DNA of 64,000 bases from JAEZAA01 sp964514485. Lineage in GTDB: Bacteria > Pseudomonadota > Gammaproteobacteria > Pseudomonadales > Oleiphilaceae. The position numbers and the translations under genes are program-made. A model generated the notes under the pieces. It saw nothing but the letters and a program-made list of their open reading frames with translations, searched no databases and had not been told where the DNA came from. Shown here piece by piece: positions 27,303 to 36,199 of the stretch. Positions within the stretch are counted from its first letter, which is position 1, and each line of letters starts with the position of its first letter. Location of the stretch: NCBI GenBank assembly GCA_964514485.1, contig CAZEWG010000011.1, positions 19,377-83,376 of the forward strand. Direction: 5' to 3'.

Positions 27303-27490
27303 TTGATTTAGATATCCGACTTCATTACTCTGTTATTTAAATTCGCAAGAGGCGCTACAATGGTCGGCTTTATTGCCGACTCTCTCACGACCGGACAGGA
27401 AGACAGAGCGTTCAGGGTTCCGCCGGTATCGGATCCTGGATCGGATGACTATTTTCCCGGCCTTCTTCTTGCGTCAGTCCGAACAGTATC

Positions 27491-27515
27491 TTCGCTGCGA
27501 GGCCTCGGCAGCGAA
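27491..27515 (+). promoter_or_regulatory. Hairpin in the sufB leader
   Basis: TTCGCTGC and GCAGCGAA pair, and the inner GAGGCCTC can extend the stem. The hairpin ends 23 bases before sufB and is followed at 27530-27535 by six T. It could be an attenuator or a block on ribosome access; no strong ribosome site is seen. Confidence 0.4.
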
Positions 27516-27538
27516 CAGTCGATACGGAGCTTTTTTGG

Positions 27539-29005
27539 ATGAAAACCCAGGCAACCCCTGTTGACCCCATTGATCCCGTTGATGAATACATCAAGGGCGA
27601 ATACAAGCACGGTTTCGTGACCGATATCGAAACCGAGATGCTTGAGCCAGGCCTGAATGAAGACGTGATCCGTTTTATTTCGGCCAAAAAGAATGAGCCG
27701 GAATTTATGCTGGAGTGGCGTCTCAAAGCCTATCGCCACTGGCTGACCATGAAAGAGCCCAAATGGGCTCACGTCCAATATCCGCCGATCGACTTTAACG
27801 ACATCATTTATTGGGCGGCCCCCAAATCCAAAAGCGATGGCCCGAAAAGCCTGGATGAAGTCGACCCCGAACTGCTCCGCACCTATGAAAAGCTCGGCAT
27901 TCCCCTGCACGAGCGCGCCGCGCTGGCCGGGGTTGCAGTTGACGCCGTGTTTGACAGCGTATCGGTTGCCACCACCTTTAAAGCCAAGCTGGCCGAAGCC
28001 GGGGTGATTTTCTGCCCCATTTCCGAGGCGGTGCAAAAGTATCCGGAGCTGGTGGAAAAATACCTGGGCACCGTCGTGCCGATCCGTGACAACTTCTACG
28101 CGGCCCTGAACTCCGCGGTATTCAGCGATGGCTCCTTTGTGTACATCCCCAAAGGCGTACGCTGCCCCATGGAACTGTCCACCTATTTCCGGATCAACGC
28201 GGCGAAAAGCGGCCAGTTCGAACGGACCCTGATCATCGCCGACGAAGGCTCTCACGTCAGCTATCTGGAAGGCTGTACCGCTCCGATGCGGGACGAAAAC
28301 CAGCTGCACGCGGCAGTCGTCGAGCTGGTGGCCCTGGATGGCGCCGAGATCAAGTACTCGACCGTGCAGAACTGGTATCCCGGCGACCATGAAGGCAAGG
28401 GTGGGATCTACAACTTCGTGACCAAGCGCGGACTCTGTGCCGGTCGCAACTCCAAGATTTCCTGGACCCAGGTCGAGACCGGCTCCGCCATTACCTGGAA
28501 ATACCCCAGTGTGGTCCTGAAAGGTGACAACAGCGTGGGTGAGTTCTACTCCGTCGCCCTGACCAACAACCTGCAGCAAGCGGACACCGGCACCAAAATG
28601 ATCCACATGGGCAAGAATACCCGGAGCACCATCATCTCCAAGGGGATTTCCGCCGGCCGTAGTAACAGCAGCTATCGCGGCCTGGTGCGGATGGGGCCCA
28701 CCGCCGACAACGCGCGCAACTACACCCAGTGTGATTCGCTGTTGATTGGTGACAAGTGCGGCGCCCACACCTTCCCCTATATCGAAACCAAAAACAGTAC
28801 CGCGGTGGTCGAGCACGAAGCCACCACCTCCAAGGTCAGCGATGAACAGCTGTTCCTGTGCCGCCAGCGGGGCATTGATCCAGAACATGCGGTGTCCATG
28901 ATCGTCAACGGATTCTGCAAAGAGGTGTTTAAAGAGCTGCCCATGGAGTTTGCCGTGGAAGCCACCAAACTGCTGGAAGTCAGTCTCGAAGGATCGGTCG
29001 GGTAA
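27539..29005 (+). CDS. sufB: Fe-S cluster scaffold subunit SufB
   Basis: SufB with SufC and SufD forms the cytoplasmic SufBC2D scaffold on which iron-sulfur clusters are assembled. The 488-residue protein carries the SufB core signatures FVYIPKGVRCPMELSTYFRI, the EGCTAPMR segment, and RSTIISKGISAGRSNSSYRG with NTRSTI nearby. It ends in FCKEVFKELPMEFAVEA. ATG 27539 is the first Met; only GGAG about 11 bases upstream resembles a ribosome site, so translation may be weak or controlled. It heads the operon sufBCDSA-sufT-sufE. Confidence 0.97.
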   Translation: MKTQATPVDPIDPVDEYIKGEYKHGFVTDIETEMLEPGLNEDVIRFISAKKNEPEFMLEWRLKAYRHWLTMKEPKWAHVQYPPIDFNDIIYWAAPKSKSDGPKSLDEVDPELLRTYEKLGIPLHERAALAGVAVDAVFDSVSVATTFKAKLAEAGVIFCPISEAVQKYPELVEKYLGTVVPIRDNFYAALNSAVFSDGSFVYIPKGVRCPMELSTYFRINAAKSGQFERTLIIADEGSHVSYLEGCTAPMRDENQLHAAVVELVALDGAEIKYSTVQNWYPGDHEGKGGIYNFVTKRGLCAGRNSKISWTQVETGSAITWKYPSVVLKGDNSVGEFYSVALTNNLQQADTGTKMIHMGKNTRSTIISKGISAGRSNSSYRGLVRMGPTADNARNYTQCDSLLIGDKCGAHTFPYIETKNSTAVVEHEATTSKVSDEQLFLCRQRGIDPEHAVSMIVNGFCKEVFKELPMEFAVEATKLLEVSLEGSVG

Positions 29006-29191
29006 ACAAACGGCAATCAGGTCCCGCGCTTGCCGGGACCTGTAAGCCAGAGTATCAACCACGCCCGGTTATAAGCCGATAGATCACGGGAGGAGACCGC
29101 AGAGCCTCCCCCGCCCCTGATGCCGGGAACCAAGAATGAAGTTCTTGCGCCACACCACAGCGCGGGAGTTGAACGCCGTATGGGATCAAAG

Positions 29192-29950
29192 ATGCTAGAA
29201 ATCAAAAACCTGAGAGTAAAAATCGAAGACAAGGAAATCCTGAAGGGCCTGAACCTGACCGTGCGCCCGGGCGAAGTGCATGCCATTATGGGGCCGAACG
29301 GTTCCGGCAAGAGCACCTTGTCTAACGTACTGGCAGGCCGCGAGGAATACGAAGTCACCGGCGGCGAGATCTGGTACCAAGGCCGCAACCTGCTGGAGAT
29401 GGAGCCGGAAGAGCGGGCACGGGAAGGCATCTTCCTGGCGTTCCAGTACCCGGTGGAGATTCCCGGCGTCAGCAACCTCCAGTTCCTGCGCACCGCGATG
29501 AACAACATTCGCAAGCATCACGGCCAAGGCGAAATCGATGCGGGCACCTTCCTGAAAGAAGCCCGCGAGAAGATCAAGGTGGTCAACCTCGACCAGGCTT
29601 TCCTCAAGCGCGGGGTCAACGAAGGCTTCTCCGGTGGCGAGAAAAAACGCAACGAAATCCTGCAAATGCTGATGTTGGAGCCGAAACTGGCCCTGCTGGA
29701 TGAAACCGACTCCGGCCTCGACATTGACGCCCTGCAAGTGGTGGCCAATGGGGTCAACTCTCTGCGTAGCCCCGAGCGTTCCGTGGTCATGGTGACTCAC
29801 TACCAGCGTCTGCTGAACTACATCGTACCGGACTATGTCCATGTTCTGATGGACGGCCGCATCGTTAAGTCCGGCGGTCGCGAACTGGCGCTGGAACTGG
29901 AAGAGCACGGCTACAGCGGGCTGCTGTCCGAGCAGTCCACTGGCGCCTGA
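29192..29950 (+). CDS. sufC: Fe-S cluster assembly ATPase SufC
   Basis: SufC is the ABC-type ATPase of the SufBCD scaffold. The 252-residue protein has Walker A GPNGSGKST (about 34-42), signature FSGGEKKR and Walker B LALLDETDSGLD, where SufC has the DETDSGLD form. The frame is open to 29120, but ATG 29192 (MLEIKNL) is the family's usual start, with GGGA at 29182-29185; ATG 29180 is an alternative. The gap to sufB is about 186 bases, longer than elsewhere in the operon, with no clear terminator seen. Confidence 0.96.
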   Translation: MLEIKNLRVKIEDKEILKGLNLTVRPGEVHAIMGPNGSGKSTLSNVLAGREEYEVTGGEIWYQGRNLLEMEPEERAREGIFLAFQYPVEIPGVSNLQFLRTAMNNIRKHHGQGEIDAGTFLKEAREKIKVVNLDQAFLKRGVNEGFSGGEKKRNEILQMLMLEPKLALLDETDSGLDIDALQVVANGVNSLRSPERSVVMVTHYQRLLNYIVPDYVHVLMDGRIVKSGGRELALELEEHGYSGLLSEQSTGA

Positions 29951-29960
29951 GGTGGCTGGC

Positions 29961-31262
29961 ATGACAGAACAGACTTTTGAAACCCGCAGTATCCAGGCCG
30001 CCCGCTCCCAGCCCCAGTTTCAGAACTGGCTGCAACCGCTGCGCGAGCAAAGCCTGGAACAATTAGCCGCGCTGGGCTTTCCCACGCGCAAGACCGAATT
30101 CTGGCGCTACACCTCTATTTACCCGCTGACTCAGGGTGACTTCCTGCGCCCTGCAGAAGCTCCGGGTGCGAACTCCGATTGCTCCATTCCCGGGCTCGAC
30201 AGCTATCGCCTGGTGTTTCATAACGGCGTCCTGGATGAACAGCGCTCGCAACTGAAGGAGCTTCCCTTTGAAGCGATCCCCTTCAGCCAGGCCAGCGGTG
30301 AGCAGCAAGAGTTCATTCGCCAGCACCTGGGCACCCTGGTCGGCTCCCAAGACCATCCCTTTGGCCTGCTAAATACCGCCTGGCTGCAGGAAGGCCTGCT
30401 GATTCGGATCGGCAAGGAACAGCGCCTCGACAAGCCGATTCAAGTGGTGTTCGACCACAGCGCCGAGCATAGCTTTACCGCTCAGCCGCGCCTGCTGGTG
30501 CAACTGGAGCGCCACGCGGAAGCCGTGCTTGTTGAGCATCACCTGGCCCAGCCCGGCGACACCGAGATTTTCACTAACACGGTGGCAGAAGTGTTTGTAG
30601 CGGAAGGCGCCAAACTCACCCATTACCAGCTCAACCTGGAGCCGGAAAATGTGCTGCATGTGGGCAACGTGCAGGTGGCGCTGGCAGCCCATGCCCAGTA
30701 CGAAAGCCACCAGGTCAGCCTGGGCGGCAAACTGAAGCGACGCGACCTGGGCGTGAACCTGGATCAATCCGGTGCCAACGCGCGCCTGTTTGGCGTCTAT
30801 CTGGGCCGTAACAGCCAGCATGTGGACTACCGCACCGTGCTGAACCATCGCGCCGCCCACTGCACCAGCCAGGAGCTGGTGAAGGGCGTGCTGCGTGACG
30901 ACGCCCGTGCCGTGTTCAACGGTCGCATCCATATTTATCCGGATGCCCAGCAAACCCTGGCGGAGATGAATAACCGGAACCTGCTGCTCTCCAAAACGGC
31001 CGAGGTGAATACCAAGCCAGAGCTGGAGATCTATGCCGATGACGTCAAGTGCGCCCATGGCGCCACGGTCGGCCAGCTGGATAAGGAGTCGCTGTTTTAC
31101 CTGCAAAGCCGTGGTATCGACTCGACAGAGGCCTATCGCATTCTCAGCGACGCATTCCTCTATGAGGTGCTCGACCAGATGCCCCATCCGGAAATCCTGG
31201 CCTTTGTGTCCCGCTGGGTCGAAGAGTTTCATGACCGCGTCGTGGTAGAGGAGACTCTCTAA
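29961..31262 (+). CDS. sufD: Fe-S cluster assembly protein SufD
   Basis: SufD is the partner of SufB in the SufBC2D scaffold. The 433-residue protein has the SufB/SufD core seen in LLSKTAEVNTKPELEIYADD and VKCAHGATVGQLD, and ends with a FVSRWVEEFHDRV helix. The N-terminal part is helical and poorly conserved. ATG 29961 follows GAGGTG with good spacing; an in-frame GTG at 29952 is less likely. The stop overlaps the sufS start by one base. Confidence 0.95.
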   Translation: MTEQTFETRSIQAARSQPQFQNWLQPLREQSLEQLAALGFPTRKTEFWRYTSIYPLTQGDFLRPAEAPGANSDCSIPGLDSYRLVFHNGVLDEQRSQLKELPFEAIPFSQASGEQQEFIRQHLGTLVGSQDHPFGLLNTAWLQEGLLIRIGKEQRLDKPIQVVFDHSAEHSFTAQPRLLVQLERHAEAVLVEHHLAQPGDTEIFTNTVAEVFVAEGAKLTHYQLNLEPENVLHVGNVQVALAAHAQYESHQVSLGGKLKRRDLGVNLDQSGANARLFGVYLGRNSQHVDYRTVLNHRAAHCTSQELVKGVLRDDARAVFNGRIHIYPDAQQTLAEMNNRNLLLSKTAEVNTKPELEIYADDVKCAHGATVGQLDKESLFYLQSRGIDSTEAYRILSDAFLYEVLDQMPHPEILAFVSRWVEEFHDRVVVEETL

Positions 31263-32506
31263 TGACTGCCGCCCAGCATCCTTTGCGCATCTTTGACCCT
31301 TACGAAGTCCGTCAGGAATTCCCCGCCCTGAACCAGGAGGTCAATGGCAAGCCCTTGGTCTACCTGGACAACGCCGCCACCAGCCAAAAGCCGGAGTCGG
31401 TACTGCAGGCGATGATGCACTACTATCGCTTTGACAACGCCAACGTGCACCGGGCGGCGCACACCTTGAGCGACCGCGCCACCCGCAGCTTTGAGCAGGC
31501 CCGGCTGAAAGTGCGTTCCTGGCTGAATGCCGCCTCTCCCAATGAGATCATTTGGACCCGTGGCACCACCGAAGCCATCAACCTGGTGGCCCAGAGCTAT
31601 GGCCGCAGCCATCTCAAGGCGGGCGATGAAATCATCATCAGCGGCATGGAGCACCACTCCAATATCGTGCCCTGGCAACTGGTGGCCCAGCAAACCGGAG
31701 CCCTGATCAAGGTGATCCCCGTGCTGGAAAACGGCACGCTGGATATGGACGCCTATCGCCAGCTGCTGTCTGAGCGCACCAAGCTGGTAGCCGTGGTTCA
31801 CGCCTCCAATGCCCTGGGCACCATCAACCCGGTCAAGGAGATTGTTCGCCTGGCCAAGCAGGCCGGTGCCGTGACGCTGCTCGACGGCGCCCAGGCCTCG
31901 GCTCACCTCCGGGTCGACGTCCAGGATCTGGACTGCGACTTCTATGCCCTGTCCGCCCACAAAATGTTTGGCCCAACCGGCATTGGCGTGCTCTATGGCC
32001 GCGAATCCCTGCTCAGCATCATGCCGCCCTGGCAGGCCGGCGGTGAAATGATCGACCGGGTCAGCTTTGATAACACCACCTTCAATGACCTGCCCTTCAA
32101 GTTCGAGGCGGGCACTCCGGCCATCTCCCAAGCCATCGGCTTCGGCGCGGCGCTGGACTACCTCAGCCAGTTCAACTGGGAGGACCTGCAGGCCCATGAG
32201 CACAAACTGCTGGAGCGGGCCCGCGAGCTGAGTCAGGAAGTACCCGGTATACGGGTAATGGGCGACAGCCAAAATAAGGTGGCGCTGCTATCCTTTGTGG
32301 TGGACGGCATTCACCCCAGTGACTTCGGCACCCTGCTCGATCACCAGGGCATTGCGGTTCGCACCGGCCACCATTGCTGTATGCCGCTGATGGATCAGTT
32401 GGCGATTCCGGGCACCACCCGCGCCTCCTTCGCGTTTTACAATACGCTAGAGGACGTGGAAGCTCTGTTTCGAGCCATCCAGAAAATCCAGAAAATGTTT
32501 GTCTAA
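31262..32506 (+). CDS. sufS: Cysteine desulfurase SufS
   Basis: SufS is a PLP cysteine desulfurase that converts cysteine to alanine and passes the sulfur to SufE. The 414-residue protein has the PLP lysine in LSAHKMFGPTG (K234). The active cysteine lies in RTGHHCCMPLM: C372 aligns with E. coli C364, and C373 replaces the usual alanine. YLDNAATSQKPESVL begins the large domain. The start overlaps sufD by one base (translational coupling). Confidence 0.97.
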   Translation: MTAAQHPLRIFDPYEVRQEFPALNQEVNGKPLVYLDNAATSQKPESVLQAMMHYYRFDNANVHRAAHTLSDRATRSFEQARLKVRSWLNAASPNEIIWTRGTTEAINLVAQSYGRSHLKAGDEIIISGMEHHSNIVPWQLVAQQTGALIKVIPVLENGTLDMDAYRQLLSERTKLVAVVHASNALGTINPVKEIVRLAKQAGAVTLLDGAQASAHLRVDVQDLDCDFYALSAHKMFGPTGIGVLYGRESLLSIMPPWQAGGEMIDRVSFDNTTFNDLPFKFEAGTPAISQAIGFGAALDYLSQFNWEDLQAHEHKLLERARELSQEVPGIRVMGDSQNKVALLSFVVDGIHPSDFGTLLDHQGIAVRTGHHCCMPLMDQLAIPGTTRASFAFYNTLEDVEALFRAIQKIQKMFV

Positions 32507-32523
32507 GCGAGATCAAACAGCCT

Positions 32524-32880
32524 ATGACCATTCAGGAGTTTGAACCCACCATCAACATTCGCATGACCGAGTCAGCCATCCAGCATGCCCGTAAGCAGCT
32601 GGCCGGCAAGTCGGGCGTCCAGGGCTTGCGCCTGGGCGTCAAAGCCAGCGGGTGCTCGGGCTATAAATATGTGCTCGACTGGGTCGAAAACCTGGGAGAG
32701 GATGACCGGGAGTTCAAGATTGCCGAAGGGGTGTCCGTATTCGTGGACAGCAAAAGCCTCCCCTTCGTGAATGGAACTGAGATCGACTTCGTCAAGGAGG
32801 GGCTCAATTCCATGTTCCGTTTCAATAACCCCAACGTTGCCTCCGAATGCGGCTGCGGGGAAAGCTTTTCCATAGCGTAG
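32524..32880 (+). CDS. sufA: A-type Fe-S carrier SufA
   Basis: SufA is an A-type carrier that accepts a cluster from SufBCD and hands it to target proteins. The 118-residue protein has the three family cysteines: C44 in KASGCSGYKY, and C109 and C111 in ECGCGESF. ATG 32524 starts 17 bases after sufS; the frame is open upstream inside sufS, but that is shadow. sufA is the fifth gene of the operon here, while E. coli has it first. Confidence 0.94.
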   Translation: MTIQEFEPTINIRMTESAIQHARKQLAGKSGVQGLRLGVKASGCSGYKYVLDWVENLGEDDREFKIAEGVSVFVDSKSLPFVNGTEIDFVKEGLNSMFRFNNPNVASECGCGESFSIA

Positions 32881-32892
32881 CAGAAGAGATTT

Positions 32893-33435
32893 ATGGCACT
32901 TGAACGCGAAGTTGTACTGACGAAACGGGATGTTGAGGCACGCCTGGTTCCGTCCGGTACGCTGATTACTATTCCGGTCGATACCTTTGTCACCATTACC
33001 CAAAGCCTGGGCGGCACCTTTACGGTCGCCGTCAATGGCAACCTGGCCCGAGTCGAAGGCAAGGATGCAGACGCCCTGGGCAAGGACACCCTCAAGTTCA
33101 ACTTCGACGAAGTGGAAGAAGGCCAAGTCAACGAAAAGCATGTCTGGGAAGCCCTACGGGCCGTCTATGACCCGGAAATCCCCGTCAACATCGTCGACCT
33201 GGGACTCGTCTATGACATGCAGATGAGCAAGCGGGACGACAAAAACCACATCTATATCCAGATGACCCTGACCGCACCGGGCTGCGGCATGGGGCCGGTG
33301 ATAGCGGCCGATGTCAAAAGCAAGGTGGAGCGGGTTCCCAACGTCGACGAAGTGGAAGTCGAGCTCACCTTCGACCCGCCCTGGAATAACGACATGCTCT
33401 CCGATGAAGCCAAGCTGACCCTGGGAATTCTGTAG
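32893..33435 (+). CDS. sufT: Putative Fe-S cluster assembly protein SufT
   Basis: SufT is a two-part protein: an N-terminal domain of about 75 residues with no known role, and a DUF59 domain. The DUF59 signatures are DPEIPVNIVDLGLVYD (about residues 95-110) and APGCGMGPVI with its cysteine. The 180-residue length and operon position match SufT proteins, which promote maturation of iron-sulfur enzymes under cluster demand. It starts 12 bases after sufA with an AGAAGAGA site. A second DUF59 protein is encoded at 18058. Confidence 0.92.
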   Translation: MALEREVVLTKRDVEARLVPSGTLITIPVDTFVTITQSLGGTFTVAVNGNLARVEGKDADALGKDTLKFNFDEVEEGQVNEKHVWEALRAVYDPEIPVNIVDLGLVYDMQMSKRDDKNHIYIQMTLTAPGCGMGPVIAADVKSKVERVPNVDEVEVELTFDPPWNNDMLSDEAKLTLGIL

Positions 33436-33438
33436 TCC

Positions 33439-33797
33439 ATGACCGAACCAACCCGCGCCGACTTTTTCGCCAAGAACACTCTAGGCATTACCACCACGCT
33501 GACCGACGTCAAAGACACCATCAGTTTTCTCGATGACTGGGAAGAGCGTTACAGCTATATCATTGATCTGGGCCGACAGCTACCGGGCATGCCCGAGGCC
33601 GACAAGATTGAAGAGAACTACATCCACGGCTGCCAAAGCCAGGTGTGGATCGTGCATCAGTTAGACCCCGAAAGCGGACGCCTGTTTTTACTAGTCGATA
33701 GCGATGCGCTGATCGTGAAGGGACTCGCCGCAATCGTCCTGGTCGCCTACAACGGCAAAACGCCCCGGGAAATTCTGGATCTGGATATTGAAGCGGT
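33439..33797 (+). CDS. sufE: SufE sulfur acceptor, cut by an N gap
   Basis: SufE receives persulfide sulfur from SufS. About 120 residues are visible, with the acceptor cysteine in IHGCQSQVW (near residue 60) and the N-terminal helix DVKDTISFLDDWEERY. The reading frame enters the run of N at 33798. SufE is usually about 140 residues, so only some 20 C-terminal residues are missing and the true gap is probably short. It is last of the operon; the ATG follows the sufT stop by three bases. Confidence 0.93.
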
Positions 33798-33897
33798 NNN
33801 NNNNNNNNNNNNNNNNNNNNNNNNNNNNNNNNNNNNNNNNNNNNNNNNNNNNNNNNNNNNNNNNNNNNNNNNNNNNNNNNNNNNNNNNNNNNNNNNN
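33798..33897. other. Assembly gap, 100 N
   Basis: The gap lies between sufE and brnQ. The flanks share no repeated sequence, unlike the three other gaps. It hides the sufE 3' end and whatever separates the convergent genes. Confidence 0.95.
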
Positions 33898-33925
33898 ACT
33901 CACATCTTCCTTGTTTGCCTCTCCC

Positions 33926-35239
33926 TCAGGCCAGTCGCAAACTGCCATGGCGGAGCCGATCCACCAAAATCGCAACCACCAGGGTCACCACCGTCGGCAA
34001 CAACCAACCCAGCTGCTGAGAGGCAAAGGGCAACACGTTGAACCAGGCCGGCGCATCCTCCGCAATCAGCCCCGCCGCCTTCAGGCCATCGATCAGGCCA
34101 AACGCCAGCGCCACCAGCATCACCGGTCGCATGATGTTCTGTGGCCGGGCCCAGCCATGCAGCAAGAGCCCCAGACAGACCAGCACAATGGCCAGCGGAT
34201 ACAGACCGACCAGCACCGGGATGGAAACCTGGATCAAGGCATCCAGCCCCAGGTTCGACACAAACAAGCTAAAGACCGAGAAGCCCACCACCCAGACGCC
34301 GTGGCTCATGGGGAAGTGACGGCTGAAGAACTCACCACAGGCACTGATCAACCCAACCGCCGTTGTCAGACAGGCCAAGATGATCACCAGGCTCAGCAGA
34401 AGGCTTCCCCCGGTACCAAATCGATACTGCACGAAGGCACTCAAAATGCGGCCACCGTTGGCTTTACCCGTCACCAGGCTGCCGCTGGTGGCGCCCAGGC
34501 GAAACAGGGCCAGATAGACCAGCGCCAGGCCCACTGCCGCCAGGATCGCGGCCACAATGGTATAACGGGTCACCATACCTCGGGAGGTCACTTGCTGATC
34601 CTGGATCGCGGTTGCGATCACAATCCCGAACACCAGGGCGCCCAAGGTGTCCATGGTGAGATAGCCCTGCAAAATTCCTTCAATAAACGGACTTTCCCCG
34701 TAACGGTCCTGGGGCGCGGTCACCGGCCCGGCCGGATAAAGCATAGCCGCCAACCCCAGTACAACCAGCGCCAGCAACAGAACTGGGGTCATGATCTTGC
34801 CGATATTGACGATCAGCCGGCCCGGATTCAGTGACAGCCAGATCACCAGTGCAAAAAAGAGCGAGGTATAAACCAGTTGGGGCAACCAGCCGTTACCCAA
34901 AAAAGGCGCAATACCAATCTCAAAGGAAACCACTCCGGTGCGGGGTGTGGCAAACAGTGGCCCAATGGAGAGATACACCAGCACCGCCAGAATCAGACCG
35001 GGCACACGCCCGAGCGGAGCCGTCAGCGCGTCCATGCCCCCGCCGACTCGCGCCAGAGCCACCAGGGTCAGTAATGGCAGGCCCACCGCGGTCACCAAAA
35101 AGCCGAGTGCCGTTGGCCACATGTTCGTTCCGGAAAGAAGCCCCGCCGCGGGCGGGAAGATGACGTTTCCAGCCCCCAAAAACAGGGCAAAAGTCATAAA
35201 GCCAAGGGCAATCAGATTGCCTGGAGAGAGTGTTTTCAT
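33926..35239 (-). CDS. brnQ: Branched-chain amino acid carrier BrnQ
   Basis: BrnQ takes up leucine, isoleucine and valine with sodium across the inner membrane (LIVCS family). The 437-residue protein is hydrophobic with about 12 membrane segments. It opens with the family signature GFMTFALFLGAGNVIFPP, and the segment TPRTGVVSFEIGI follows, as in other members. The start ATG at 35239 has no strong ribosome site. It is monocistronic, and the 350-bp upstream spacer separates it from the csp gene on the same strand. Confidence 0.93.
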   Translation of the reverse strand: MKTLSPGNLIALGFMTFALFLGAGNVIFPPAAGLLSGTNMWPTALGFLVTAVGLPLLTLVALARVGGGMDALTAPLGRVPGLILAVLVYLSIGPLFATPRTGVVSFEIGIAPFLGNGWLPQLVYTSLFFALVIWLSLNPGRLIVNIGKIMTPVLLLALVVLGLAAMLYPAGPVTAPQDRYGESPFIEGILQGYLTMDTLGALVFGIVIATAIQDQQVTSRGMVTRYTIVAAILAAVGLALVYLALFRLGATSGSLVTGKANGGRILSAFVQYRFGTGGSLLLSLVIILACLTTAVGLISACGEFFSRHFPMSHGVWVVGFSVFSLFVSNLGLDALIQVSIPVLVGLYPLAIVLVCLGLLLHGWARPQNIMRPVMLVALAFGLIDGLKAAGLIAEDAPAWFNVLPFASQQLGWLLPTVVTLVVAILVDRLRHGSLRLA

Positions 35240-35589
35240 AAAACCTCGTCTGTGCCGTCGCGCGTCGTCTTGTCACGCAAGCCCGCACTGTCACGTTTCG
35301 ACGCCAACGGCCAAAGCCATCCGGTAGGCATACATCTAGTTATGAGGAAGTTGCTCGCGGACGTCCAAGCAGAGGGTGCTCTGACGACCCTGGAAAGAGG
35401 AAACTATAGAAACAGTCTGATGCCCCGATTTAAGCTCGATGGAAATCATCTTCCAGGCAAAAAATCGAGAAAAGAAAAAGACACCTGCCTTCATCCTGAA
35501 TGAGGGCACGCACTTCACAAAACTTGTCTCTCAGAGGCCCGCCCCCTTCGAGCACGGACCTCTGTGCTTGCAAACTAACCGAGCAGCAA
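35240..35589. other. Intergenic region between csp and brnQ
   Basis: This 350-bp spacer holds the brnQ promoter and the 3' end of the csp transcript. CAGAGG and CCTCTG at about 35533 and 35559 can pair around a 20-base loop and may be a csp terminator. I see no gene here. Confidence 0.4.
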
Positions 35590-35802
35590 TTAAAGCGCGG
35601 TAACGTTTTCAGCTTGTGGGCCTTTTTGACCCTGAACAACGTTGAACGTCACTTTCTGACCGTCGGTCAGGCTGCGGCGTCCGCTACCGTTGATTGCTCG
35701 GAAATGTACAAACACATCCGGGCCGTCGTCTTGTTTGATAAAACCGTAACCCTTTTCATCGTTAAACCATTTAACGACACCGGAAAGCAACTCACCTGAC
35801 AT
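35590..35802 (-). CDS. Cold-shock family RNA-binding protein
   Basis: This 70-residue protein is a single cold-shock domain that binds single-stranded RNA and DNA. The RNP1 motif reads KGYGFIKQD and RNP2 reads VFVHF, after the start MSGELLSGVVKWFNDE. The C-terminus GPQAENV is typical. I chose 35802 as the start because GAGGA lies five bases upstream; the frame is open nine codons further. The gene has a leader of over 200 bases with a cold-box-like sequence, suggesting true cold induction. Confidence 0.93.
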   Translation of the reverse strand: MSGELLSGVVKWFNDEKGYGFIKQDDGPDVFVHFRAINGSGRRSLTDGQKVTFNVVQGQKGPQAENVTAL

Positions 35803-35916
35803 AGTTTCCTCATTCCAAAAAGCGGCCAATCTGCATTGGCTTTCTAACTCTTATCACGACTGAAGCAGTTCAATGGCCTTCCTCTCAGTGCCGGGGCATG
35901 AAACCAGGTCAGAGCG

Positions 35917-35996
35917 CTGCATCAGTCGGTACTTTCTCATATTCCTTATGGGTTGGGTAGACGGTAGATCAAAAATGTTTCCAATATCTGATGCAG
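35917..35996 (-). promoter_or_regulatory. Long-range stem in the csp leader
   Basis: CTGCATCAG (35917-35925) and CTGATGCAG (35988-35996) are perfect complements and would close a 62-base loop in the csp leader RNA. Such leaders can refold at low temperature. Confidence 0.45.
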
Positions 35997-36038
35997 CCGA
36001 CACCTTGTTTTAAAAACAGCCAAAACCTAAAGCTATCG

Positions 36039-36049
36039 CCTGTACGCCA
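36039..36049 (-). promoter_or_regulatory. Cold-box-like element in the csp leader
   Basis: On the minus strand the sequence is TGGCGTACAGG, matching the E. coli cold box TGACGTACAGA at 9 of 11 bases. It lies about 240 bases upstream of the csp start codon, near where the transcript would begin. Confidence 0.5.
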
Positions 36050-36199
36050 AGGTGTGTTTTTTTGAAAAGAATCACCCCCTTCAAATCCTGCAGCAGCCCT
36101 TGCTATTCAAGCCATTTCCCCTGATTAAGAATCCGGCTAATATAGCTGGCTGGCGGAACAGCTGTACGCACATTAACCCTTACTGGATTTAATCAGCCT

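Larger units (their letters stand above)
27158..27538. other. sufR-sufB divergent region and sufB leader
   Basis: This 381-bp region holds the regulators of both genes. It contains a hairpin GACGCCT/AGGCGTC (27196-27218), a palindrome TACCAA-T-TTGGTA (27290-27302) and an AT-rich stretch to about 27350. Two more hairpins then lie before sufB: GTCGGC/GCCGAC (27363-27380) and TTCGCTGC/GCAGCGAA (27491-27515). A run of six T follows at 27530-27535, four bases before the sufB ATG. Confidence 0.5.
35803..36199. other. csp leader and divergent promoter region
   Basis: This 397-bp region holds the csp 5' leader on the minus strand and the start of the acyltransferase gene on the plus strand. The leader has a cold-box-like sequence (36039-36049) and a 9-bp inverted repeat (35917-35925 with 35988-35996). 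TAATAT near 36139 may be a -10 box for the acyltransferase gene. Confidence 0.5.
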
